Assembly: GCA_045636225.1 (NCBI GenBank)
Contig: JAZTXB010000033.1
Location: 1 to 24,142 of the forward strand
Source: UMGS1613 sp045636225
Lineage (GTDB): Bacteria; Bacillota_I; Bacilli_A; RF39; UBA660
Length of the DNA: 24,142 nucleotides
Direction of reading: 5' to 3'
Part shown: positions 15,422-21,945 of the stretch, one piece after another
How positions within the stretch are numbered: position 1 is the first letter of the stretch
How the letters are laid out: each line of letters opens with the position of its first letter
The notes under the pieces: generated by a model
Told to the model about the DNA's origin: nothing
Database searches by the model: none
The model's input: the letters and a program-made list of their open reading frames with translations, nothing else
Translations under genes and position numbers: made by a program

Positions 15422-15437
15422 GTAAGTAATAACTTAC
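15422..15437. repeat. Small inverted repeat just upstream of tRNA-His
   Basis: GTAAGT, AATA, ACTTAC: a perfect 6-base inverted repeat in the region that would be the 5' leader of the tRNA. It could be a protein site or a leader hairpin for processing. It is short enough to be chance. Confidence 0.4.
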
Positions 15438-15512
15438 GAAGTATATTTTAACAAACTTTCATTATTTTGTCTAGTATTTTTTATATTTTTTTATAAATAG
15501 ACAATGACCTAT

Positions 15513-15539
15513 ACAAAAAAACTTAGAATACATATTATA
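15513..15539 (+). promoter_or_regulatory. Possible mother-cell sigma (E or K) promoter of the coat operon
   Basis: CATATTATA (15531-15539) fits the sigma-K -10 pattern CATAnnnTA exactly, with AC at 15513-15514, 16 bases upstream. The same bases partly fit sigma-E (ATA at 15511-15513, CATA -10). cotJ genes are mother-cell genes in Bacillus, which fits. The predicted transcript start would fall at the ribosome binding site (15545), which is uncomfortably short and lowers confidence. Confidence 0.45.
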
Positions 15540-15555
15540 AAACGAGGAGGAATTT

Positions 15556-15990
15556 ATGAATTATTACCCTGAATTTAAAAACTTTAATTATTCAGATATT
15601 ACTATGAATAATAAAATGATTACCCCTGCTAAAAATACTTTCAATAATTTATACGACCCTTATAATGGTTTAATTAGAGGTAATTTATTTAAAAATTTAT
15701 ATGACCCTTACAAAGCTAAGGAACCATATGAAATAAAACCAATGAATGAGCAAGCAAAGATGCTTACTGAAATTGATGCATTAGGTTTTGCGATGATTGA
15801 TTTAAATCTTTATTTAGATGTTTTCCCTAATGATAAAGAAAAAATTAATCTATATAATCAATATAGATTAGAAAAAGAAAATATGTTAAAAGAATATGAG
15901 GCTAAATATGGGCCTATTACTACAAATAGTGATAGCTTAAACTCATATCCTTGGGCATGGAATAATATGCCATGGCCTTGGGATAAATAG
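15556..15990 (+). CDS. cotJB: Spore coat protein CotJB with an N-terminal CotJA-like segment
   Basis: A coat or inner-coat protein of 144 residues. The C-terminal half (about 64-144) is a CotJB domain: LTEIDALGFAMIDLNLYLD, then EYEAKYGPIT and the closing SLNSYPWAWNNMPWPW pattern. The N-terminal half (about 20-58) contains GLIRGNLFKNLYDPY, which resembles the core of CotJA (GxxRGTLFPxLYxPY), preceded by a second NLYDPY (31-36). CotJA is normally a separate small protein directly before CotJB, so this looks like a fusion of the two. AGGAGG 5 bases before the ATG fixes the start. It is followed 9 bases later by cotJC. Confidence 0.9.
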   Translation: MNYYPEFKNFNYSDITMNNKMITPAKNTFNNLYDPYNGLIRGNLFKNLYDPYKAKEPYEIKPMNEQAKMLTEIDALGFAMIDLNLYLDVFPNDKEKINLYNQYRLEKENMLKEYEAKYGPITTNSDSLNSYPWAWNNMPWPWDK

Positions 15991-15999
15991 GAGGTTATT

Positions 16000-16575
16000 A
16001 TGTGGAAATATGATAAAAAATTAGAATATCCTATAAATATAAAAAGAAAAGATTTAAAAATGGCTAAAGCCATGCTTGCTCAATATGGTGGGCCAGATGG
16101 TGAATGGACTGCTGCTATGAGATATTTAAATCAAAGATATAGTATGCCTGATGAAAGAGGGTATGCATTATTAAATGATATTGGAACAGAAGAAATGGCC
16201 CATGTTGAAATGATTGCTACTATGGTTAAACAATTAATGAAAGGTGCTACTCCTGATGAATTAGCTGCTGCTGGACTTACGGGACAATACGTTCAACATG
16301 ATCATGCATTATTTCCAACAGATGCAAATGGTGTACCTTTTACTTCTGCTTATTTTCAGACAACTGGTGATTGGAATGCAGATTTGATGGAAGATATGGC
16401 TGCTGAACAAAAAGCAAGAGTTACATATGAACATTTAATGGATATGACAAATGATCAAGATTTACTTGCTCCGCTTGCTTTTTTAAGACAAAGAGAAGTT
16501 GTTCATTTTAATAGATTTAAAGAACTTAGGGATTACTATTTAGAAAAATACAAAAAAAATACTAATAAATTTTAG
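16000..16575 (+). CDS. cotJC: Spore coat manganese-catalase-like protein CotJC
   Basis: A ferritin-like four-helix protein of the manganese catalase family, located in the spore coat. The 191 residues match CotJC along the full length. Likely dimetal ligands are E35 (GPDGEWTAA), E65 and H68 (TEEMAH), E136 (AAEQKAR), and E166 with H169 (REVVH). GGAGGT just after the cotJB stop supports the ATG. The last codons take part in a terminator shared with the converging mbl gene. Function in the spore is probably protection from peroxide or coat assembly with CotJB, as inferred for homologues. Confidence 0.95.
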   Translation: MWKYDKKLEYPINIKRKDLKMAKAMLAQYGGPDGEWTAAMRYLNQRYSMPDERGYALLNDIGTEEMAHVEMIATMVKQLMKGATPDELAAAGLTGQYVQHDHALFPTDANGVPFTSAYFQTTGDWNADLMEDMAAEQKARVTYEHLMDMTNDQDLLAPLAFLRQREVVHFNRFKELRDYYLEKYKKNTNKF

Positions 16576-16583
16576 TATTTTTT
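16554..16583. terminator. Bidirectional terminator between cotJC and mbl
   Basis: A perfect 12-base-pair stem (16554-16565 with 16572-16583) and 6-base loop with A- and T-runs on the two sides. It contains the cotJC stop and touches the mbl stop. Confidence 0.75.
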
Positions 16584-17571
16584 ATTTTTCTAATAAATGA
16601 ATATTTTCAAGTAATATTCCAGTTCCTTCTACTACACATGTAAGCGGAGTCTCTGCGATAAATACAGGTACTTTTAATTCATGAGAAAGAAGTTCTTCAA
16701 ATCCGTGAATTAAAGCGCCTCCACCAGTTATTACTATTCCTTTATCTATTATATCTGCAGCAAGTTCTGGTGGTGTTTGTTCAAGAACATTTTTAGCAGC
16801 GTGAATTATTGTATAAACACTTTCTCTAAGAGCCTCTTCTACTTCTTCACTACAAATAGTTATTGTATGAGGTAGTCCCGTAACTAAATCTCTTCCCTTT
16901 ACATCCATTTTTTCATTTTTGTCTTCAGGATATACAGAACCTATTTCTAGCTTTATTTCTTCTGCTGTTCTATCACCAATTAATAACTTATATTTTTCTT
17001 TTATATACTTAATAATGTCATTATCAAATGTATTTCCTGCTATTTTAATTGATTCACTTGTAACTATATCTCCAAGGGATAAAATAGCAATATCAGTAGT
17101 TCCACCACCAATATCTATAACCATATTTCCACTTGGTTTTGATATATCTAAACCTGCACCAATGGCAGCTATTTTTGGTTCTTCTTCTAAGAAGACTTTT
17201 CTGGCACCTGTTCTTTCAGCAGCTTCTTTAATAGCATTCTTTTCTACTTGTGTTATATTAGAAGGGCAACAAATAAGTATTCTAGGTCTAGATAAAAAAC
17301 TTTTTCCATTTACTTTTCTAATAAAACTATTTAACATCATTTCAGTTACTTCAAAATCTGCAATTACTCCATCTTTCATAGGTCTAATTGCTTGAACTTT
17401 TCCAGGAGTTCTTCCTAGCATTTCTCTTGCTTGTGCTCCTACTGCAAGTATTTTTTTTGTATCTGAATCTATTGCTACTATACTAGGTTCATTTAAAACT
17501 ATTCCTTGACCCTTAATATATATTAATACATTGGCAGTACCTAAATCTATTCCTATATCTTTAGCAAACAT
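16582..17571 (-). CDS. mbl: Rod-shape actin-like protein Mbl (MreB family)
   Basis: Membrane-associated bacterial actin that directs lateral wall synthesis. The 329 residues show phosphate-1 motif GIDLGTANV, the phosphate-2 motif DIGGGTTDIA (153-162) and the adenosine motif TGGGALIHG. Start: ATG at 17569-17571 with GGAGGG 7 bases upstream; an in-frame ATG six codons earlier would place that ribosome binding site inside the gene. Named Mbl rather than MreB because it follows spoIIID directly, as in B. subtilis, and no mreC or mreD is nearby. It has its own extended -10 promoter but could also be read through from spoIIID. Confidence 0.9.
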   Translation of the reverse strand: MFAKDIGIDLGTANVLIYIKGQGIVLNEPSIVAIDSDTKKILAVGAQAREMLGRTPGKVQAIRPMKDGVIADFEVTEMMLNSFIRKVNGKSFLSRPRILICCPSNITQVEKNAIKEAAERTGARKVFLEEEPKIAAIGAGLDISKPSGNMVIDIGGGTTDIAILSLGDIVTSESIKIAGNTFDNDIIKYIKEKYKLLIGDRTAEEIKLEIGSVYPEDKNEKMDVKGRDLVTGLPHTITICSEEVEEALRESVYTIIHAAKNVLEQTPPELAADIIDKGIVITGGGALIHGFEELLSHELKVPVFIAETPLTCVVEGTGILLENIHLLEK

Positions 17572-17594
17572 ACTATCGCCCTCCATCATATATT

Positions 17595-17603
17595 ATTATA
17601 CCA
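17595..17603 (-). promoter_or_regulatory. Extended -10 promoter of mbl
   Basis: Minus strand TGGTATAAT with TATAAT at 17595-17600 and TG at 17602-17603, between spoIIID and mbl. No clear -35. It allows vegetative mbl expression independent of the sporulation gene. Confidence 0.5.
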
Positions 17604-17626
17604 TATTTTACCTATTTTTACTTAAG

Positions 17627-17878
17627 TTAAATTAACTTTTTATATTTTTTTTTAGTAGACTCTCCACCTCTTATATGTCTAACATCTATATGATACTTCA
17701 AAATACAATCTATTTGTTCATATAAATCAATATTTATTTCTTGTAATCTTTCATGTAAATCTTTGTGTACAGTACTTTTAGAAACATTAAATACAGTAGC
17801 CAGTTCTCTTATTGTTTTTTTTGTATTTAACATATAATTAGCTTCTTCTAATACCCTTTTAATTATTAAACAATTCAT
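17627..17878 (-). CDS. spoIIID: Stage III sporulation transcription regulator SpoIIID
   Basis: Small DNA-binding protein of 83 residues that switches mother-cell genes on or off after engulfment. HTH at about 22-41 (TIRELATVFNVSKSTVHKD), then a C-terminal helical part (HIDVRHIRGGESTKKKYK) that includes the conserved RHIRGG stretch and a basic tail. GGGGTG 6 bases before the ATG supports the start. Its place between spoIIQ and mbl is the same as in B. subtilis. Confidence 0.95.
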   Translation of the reverse strand: MNCLIIKRVLEEANYMLNTKKTIRELATVFNVSKSTVHKDLHERLQEINIDLYEQIDCILKYHIDVRHIRGGESTKKKYKKLI

Positions 17879-17926
17879 TAAGCACCCCTTTAGTAAATTA
17901 TATATTTTTTAATATTTTTTATACAT

Positions 17927-17943
17927 AAAAAGGGCTATGCCCT
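17927..17943 (-). terminator. Short terminator after spoIIQ
   Basis: Minus strand AGGGC, ATA, GCCCT, then a T-run, directly after the spoIIQ stop. The stem is only 5 base pairs but G+C-rich in an AT-rich context. Confidence 0.55.
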
Positions 17944-17944
17944 C

Positions 17945-18571
17945 CTATAATTCACTAATTTGCTTATCATAATAATTTTCAGGGTTAACACATACACCAT
18001 CTATTATTAATTCAAAATACAAATGGTTATCTAAATCTGATGAAATATTAGATGTTGAACTAGTAGCAATTACAAATCCGGCATTAACCACATCTCCTGG
18101 TTTTACAGCTATATTAGCAACGCTCTGATAAACACTAACAATTCCATTATTATGTTCTATAGTAATTGTATTTCCCAAAGTTGTATCTTCTTTTACTTCT
18201 TTTACAGTTCCTTCAAGTATTGATACAACTTTAAATGTGTCTCCATTTGAATAAGCAACTCCACTACTTGGAATATATGTGTTTTCATAATAAATTAAAG
18301 ATTTTTCTTGATTTTCAGCTTCACCTTTATAATCATAATAATTTTTTACTATTTTTACACTTTCTTCAATATAAGGACGCAACATTACCTCGCCTGTATT
18401 AACTACTTTAATTTCCTCCTCATAATCAAAAATACTTTTAGACACATAATCAAATGTTTGTTTTGTAGATTCTTTGGCTGCCATACCAAGTAAAACAACA
18501 CCGCTTAACAAAAGAGTAAAAGAAATGCCATATAAACTATATACAACAGATTTTTTTAATTGTCTTTTCAT
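17945..18571 (-). CDS. spoIIQ: Stage II sporulation protein Q (LytM/M23-like, degenerate)
   Basis: Forespore membrane protein that pairs with SpoIIIAH across the septum during engulfment. The 208 residues contain one membrane segment (about 13-32), a linker, and an M23/LytM-like domain (about 95-200). The peptidase site is lost: the first zinc-binding His/Asp pair is missing (SSGVAYSNGD at 102-111), and the final HxH appears as HLYFE (H183, Y185). It is thus structural, as in B. subtilis, not an active peptidase as in clostridia. GAGGTG 7 bases upstream fixes the ATG at 18571; an in-frame start 30 bases upstream overlaps the likely sigma-F promoter. The position between spoIID and spoIIID supports the name. 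Confidence 0.9.
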   Translation of the reverse strand: MKRQLKKSVVYSLYGISFTLLLSGVVLLGMAAKESTKQTFDYVSKSIFDYEEEIKVVNTGEVMLRPYIEESVKIVKNYYDYKGEAENQEKSLIYYENTYIPSSGVAYSNGDTFKVVSILEGTVKEVKEDTTLGNTITIEHNNGIVSVYQSVANIAVKPGDVVNAGFVIATSSTSNISSDLDNHLYFELIIDGVCVNPENYYDKQISEL

Positions 18572-18590
18572 TTTATTCACCTCACTAATA

Positions 18591-18618
18591 AGTGTGAACA
18601 AAAAATTTTTTTTTATAC
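18591..18618 (-). promoter_or_regulatory. Possible sigma-F promoter of spoIIQ
   Basis: Minus strand GTATA (18614-18618), 14-base spacer, GTTCACACT (18591-18599). It fits the forespore sigma-F pattern GTATA / GGnnAnAnT in all but one base, and spoIIQ is a sigma-F gene in B. subtilis. The spacer is an A/T run. Confidence 0.45.
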
Positions 18619-18623
18619 ATTTT

Positions 18624-19538
18624 TTAAAATTTTTTTATTTCAACATTATTATAATAATGCTTTAGTATTTGCTGATAGGTATACCCCTCTCTCGCCATTC
18701 CTTCAGCGCCATATTGGCTCATACCTACCCCATGACCATATCCCCTATTTTTTATTATAACTTTTGAACCATCTTGTATTATTTCAAAATAAGTGGAATT
18801 TAAAGATAGCTTTGAACATATGTAATTAGAAGTTAATTCCTTATTATTTATTTTTAATTTTTTTACTCTTCCTGTACTTGTTTTTTCTATTATTTCTATA
18901 TTAAGTTTATCATTATAAGAAAGATTTAATAAATTATAAAATTCAGAAAGAGTGTACGTTATAGTTACACTATATACAGGTGAGATTTCATCCCAAGTAC
19001 TTGATACACTTCTTAAATATGGTTCGTTACTTACAAATATTTCTTCACTATTTTCTGTAACACCTGGACTAGTAGAAAAGAAAAGAGCTTCAGCTACTTT
19101 ACCATCATATGATAAATATTCTCCCTTTGTAGATAAAACAGCTAGTTTTATTTTATTAATATTATCTGTATAAGAAGCGCTCCAAGCTGCCATTAAATAA
19201 TTTTTATCTAAATAAACTTGATTCATCACAGTATCTACTACATCATATTCTTTATTATTGTTTTTTTCTATTTGTTTCATCACATACGAACGGGATGCAA
19301 CAGCTTGTGCTTTTAATGCCTCTATTTCAAAACTTATTGGCATTTCTCCAGCAAGAACACCCACTACATATTCTTCTATAGGGACATGTTCAATTTGATT
19401 TGTTTTTTCCCTATATACTCTAACTACACTATTTTCTGAAAAATTAAATATTATTTCATCATTTCTAATGAAAATAGAAACAATTATTAAAGGTATAAAC
19501 GTTATTAAGCATGAAAAAAGTAGTATTTTTTTTATCAA
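18624..19538 (-). CDS. spoIID: Stage II sporulation protein D (SpoIID lytic transglycosylase)
   Basis: Engulfment peptidoglycan hydrolase of the mother-cell membrane. 304 residues: one N-terminal membrane segment (about 4-24) and the SpoIID/LytB domain, with catalytic E65 in VLAGEMP, the helix EALKAQAVASRSY (73-85), and the C-terminal GYGHGVGMSQYGA block. The start is a TTG at 19536-19538, well placed after AAGGAG. It lies 25 bases after ywzB and 52 bases before spoIIQ. Its promoter is not clear; no good sigma-E match was found in the short gap or the end of ywzB. Length and motifs are normal. Confidence 0.94.
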   Translation of the reverse strand: MIKKILLFSCLITFIPLIIVSIFIRNDEIIFNFSENSVVRVYREKTNQIEHVPIEEYVVGVLAGEMPISFEIEALKAQAVASRSYVMKQIEKNNNKEYDVVDTVMNQVYLDKNYLMAAWSASYTDNINKIKLAVLSTKGEYLSYDGKVAEALFFSTSPGVTENSEEIFVSNEPYLRSVSSTWDEISPVYSVTITYTLSEFYNLLNLSYNDKLNIEIIEKTSTGRVKKLKINNKELTSNYICSKLSLNSTYFEIIQDGSKVIIKNRGYGHGVGMSQYGAEGMAREGYTYQQILKHYYNNVEIKKF

Positions 19539-19563
19539 GATACCATCTCCTTAATAAAACATA

Positions 19564-19767
19564 CTACTTTATTATTTGAAAACTTACAATAAAATCATAT
19601 ATGAAATTTGTAGCTAAATAAGATATACACATAGCAATTAATAAATATATAAACCTAGCTTGATATACTCTACTTTGTTTAAAAAATTTATTTAAGTCTA
19701 ATCCTTCCATAGCCCAAATAGTCATAATAAGAGTAAATATATATAATATACTTTTAATCATTTTCAT
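19564..19767 (-). CDS. DUF1146 small membrane protein (YwzB-like)
   Basis: 67 residues with two hydrophobic segments (about 3-20 and 40-62) and between them FFKQSRVYQARFIYLLIA, the DUF1146 signature. Function unknown; the family is often found just before spoIID in Firmicutes (ywzB in B. subtilis), as here. It overlaps the end of rpiB by 14 bases in another frame; a second ATG two codons later is also possible. Confidence 0.85.
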   Translation of the reverse strand: MKMIKSILYIFTLIMTIWAMEGLDLNKFFKQSRVYQARFIYLLIAMCISYLATNFIYDFIVSFQIIK

Positions 19768-20197
19768 ATTCCACTATTTGATCTATTCTCTTTTTATATA
19801 CAGGGTCTATTATATTTTCTTGTGCTTCTAAAAAAGCATCAATTATTTTTATATTTTCTTCTATAGGTGTAGCGCCTGATAAAGCAATCACATTTACAAA
19901 ATCTCTTTCTTTTCCATGTATTGCTTCATCTACATTATTTACTTTACCACATCTTACACCTTTTACCTTATTACAAGCAATTGATATTCCAATAGCACTT
20001 CCACAAATTGCTATACCATAATCTACTTCATGATTAGCTACTTTTTCACCTATTATAAATCCATATTTAGTGTAATCAACTCTATCCTCTGTATCTGTTC
20101 CATAATTAATTACATTATAACCTTTACTTGTTAAATATTGTGTCAACTTTTGTTTTGTTTCAATCCCTCTATGATCATTTGCTATTCCTATTTTCAT
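19754..20197 (-). CDS. rpiB: RpiB/LacA/LacB family sugar-phosphate isomerase
   Basis: 147 residues with the RpiB fold signatures: ANDHRG (D8, H9), RVDYTKYG, and the ICGSAIGISIACNKVKG block with C65, the likely base. The conserved RxHNDAN segment of ribose-5-phosphate isomerase B reads KERDFVN here (96-102), so the second His is missing. It may still interconvert ribose 5- and ribulose 5-phosphate, feeding phosphoketolase, but another aldose/ketose phosphate is possible. AGGAGG supports the start. It overlaps murJ by 4 bases (ATGA) and ywzB by 14, so these are co-translated. Confidence 0.85.
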   Translation of the reverse strand: MKIGIANDHRGIETKQKLTQYLTSKGYNVINYGTDTEDRVDYTKYGFIIGEKVANHEVDYGIAICGSAIGISIACNKVKGVRCGKVNNVDEAIHGKERDFVNVIALSGATPIEENIKIIDAFLEAQENIIDPVYKKRIDQIVEYEND

Positions 20198-21795
20198 TTT
20201 TTCTTCCTCCTTAAATTGAAAATTGCTGTTAAATTACCATTATAATAATTTATAACTGCATATATACCAAAACTAACTATTCCGAATACTGCAAGGACTG
20301 GTATTTGTACTAATCTTCCCTGTAAAGTAGTTGGAATTATGAATTTTAATAATGTTATAACAACTATAAAAGAAGTATACGATATAATATATCCAGGTAA
20401 TTTTTTTGCTGTATCAGTAAATTTAAATCCATACTTTTTATTTAACACTATAAGTGAAATTATGATAGATGTTGAATATCCTAACATAGCTGCTATTACA
20501 GCACCATAACTTACTTCATAACCTAAACTATTCATGAGTAACATAAATGGAACATCTAATACTGTATTAATTAATAGTCCAACAAGTACTGTTGTTATTA
20601 CTAATTTATATTTATTTAAACCTTGTAATGTATTTACTACTATTGAATAAAAACCACCAAAAAGAGCTGCAAACACAAACATTTTATAAACTATAGGGCC
20701 ATATGTACTAGCACCATAAAACAATGTCCATACAGGTTTTACTAGTAAAGATAAGAAAAGTGTTAAAGGAACTATTATTAATAAAATACATTGAAGAGCT
20801 TTATTAAATTTATTATTAACATCTTTTATATCTCCTTTTGTATAACTACTTACTATATTTGGAATTAAACTTGTTGTAAGCCCTGTTGTAATAGCAAGTA
20901 ATATACTATTTAATTTAACTCCCCATGTTGTAAATACACTTACTACTGATTCAGTAACATTTATTGGAAATTTTAATATATCATTCATTGTTCTAGATAC
21001 TAATATCATATCTACCGTATTATATAAATTATATACTAAACTTATTATTATAAATGGGATTGAATATGTTAATATTTTTTTACCTATCTCTTTTGCAGAT
21101 ACACTACTATTTTCATCCACTTTTTCATTTAATATTTTGTTTTTTTTCATTTTAATACGTAAGAATATATAAGCCGCAACCCCTCCGAAGAAAGCACCAC
21201 TTACAGCTATTCCAACAGCTGTTTTTAAATCACTATTAAATACTTTAAGAGCTAAAAAACTACCAACTAAAATAACTATTACACGAACTATTTGCTCTAT
21301 TACCTGACTTATACTTGTAGGCGTTATAAACTTATGTCCTTGTAGAAAACCTTTTGTAACACTTAAAAAAGGTACTACTAATATTGCAAAAGAAACCATC
21401 CTAATAACAAAACCAATATCTTCATAAGTGTTTCCACCTGACACATCACCTATTATTAATTTACCTATTTGCGGAGCAAATATAAATAATAATACAAATA
21501 TTACTACAGAAATCACAAATATAATTCGTGTAGCTATTTTATATGTATCCTTTACTGCTTTTTTTAAACCTAAAGCATTATACTCACTTGTAAGCTTGCT
21601 TATTGCAAATGGAAATCCTGCACTTGATATAGATAAAAACAAATTATATATATTATACCCATATCCATAAAGTGCTCCACCTTGTTCTCCAATTATCGCA
21701 TTAAATGGTATTACATATAAAAGGCCTATTACTTTTACTATTATTATTCCTAAAGTAGCAATAAACGCACCGCCTATAAAAGAATTCTTTTTCAT
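20194..21795 (-). CDS. murJ: Lipid II flippase MurJ / SpoVB-like (MOP superfamily)
   Basis: Polytopic membrane protein of 533 residues with about 14 hydrophobic segments that moves lipid-linked peptidoglycan (or polysaccharide) precursors across the membrane. The N-terminus (GGAFIATLGIIIVKVIGLLY, then the IYNLFLSISSAGFPFAISKL stretch) matches the YtgP/SpoVB branch of the Firmicutes; conserved KGFLQGHK follows near residue 170. GAGGTG supports the ATG, and a strong promoter lies upstream. It is the first gene of murJ-rpiB-ywzB. MurJ and the sporulation paralogue SpoVB cannot be told apart from sequence alone; the vegetative sigma-A promoter favours MurJ. Confidence 0.85.
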   Translation of the reverse strand: MKKNSFIGGAFIATLGIIIVKVIGLLYVIPFNAIIGEQGGALYGYGYNIYNLFLSISSAGFPFAISKLTSEYNALGLKKAVKDTYKIATRIIFVISVVIFVLLFIFAPQIGKLIIGDVSGGNTYEDIGFVIRMVSFAILVVPFLSVTKGFLQGHKFITPTSISQVIEQIVRVIVILVGSFLALKVFNSDLKTAVGIAVSGAFFGGVAAYIFLRIKMKKNKILNEKVDENSSVSAKEIGKKILTYSIPFIIISLVYNLYNTVDMILVSRTMNDILKFPINVTESVVSVFTTWGVKLNSILLAITTGLTTSLIPNIVSSYTKGDIKDVNNKFNKALQCILLIIVPLTLFLSLLVKPVWTLFYGASTYGPIVYKMFVFAALFGGFYSIVVNTLQGLNKYKLVITTVLVGLLINTVLDVPFMLLMNSLGYEVSYGAVIAAMLGYSTSIIISLIVLNKKYGFKFTDTAKKLPGYIISYTSFIVVITLLKFIIPTTLQGRLVQIPVLAVFGIVSFGIYAVINYYNGNLTAIFNLRRKKK

Positions 21796-21813
21796 GAGTC
21801 ACCTCTACTTTTT

Positions 21814-21842
21814 ATTATACTATTTTTTCATTCTTTTAACAA
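21814..21842 (-). promoter_or_regulatory. Sigma-A promoter of murJ operon
   Basis: Minus strand TTGTTA (21837-21842), 17-base spacer, TATAAT (21814-21819), about 20 bases before the murJ start. Near consensus. Confidence 0.75.
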
Positions 21843-21894
21843 GTAAATCATTTATACTAAAAAATATGCATTTAGATTGACTTTTATAAATTGG

Positions 21895-21923
21895 TTGTAA
21901 AAACCTTTGTTTTAGGGTATAAT
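21895..21923 (+). promoter_or_regulatory. Sigma-A promoter of the FemX-like gene
   Basis: TTGTAA (21895-21900), 17-base spacer, TATAAT (21918-21923). The -10 overlaps an upstream in-frame ATG (21922), which therefore cannot be the start; the leader leads to the ATG at 21946. Confidence 0.7.
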
Positions 21924-21945
21924 GAATAAAGAAAGATGGGATAAA

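Noticed and set aside
16919..17395. 158-codon open frame opposite mbl
   Set aside because: It is a shadow of the conserved mbl gene with no ribosome binding site and no recognisable protein.
18572..18601. Upstream start for spoIIQ at 18601
   Set aside because: GAGGTG before the ATG at 18571 is a clear ribosome binding site, and the upstream start overlaps the candidate sigma-F promoter.
19539..19640. Sigma-E promoter before spoIID
   Set aside because: A TCATAT-like -35 occurs inside ywzB, but no CATACA-type -10 lies at a suitable distance.
21922..21945. ATG at 21922 as start of the FemX-like gene
   Set aside because: It overlaps the TATAAT of a near-consensus promoter, so it would lie upstream of the transcript start.
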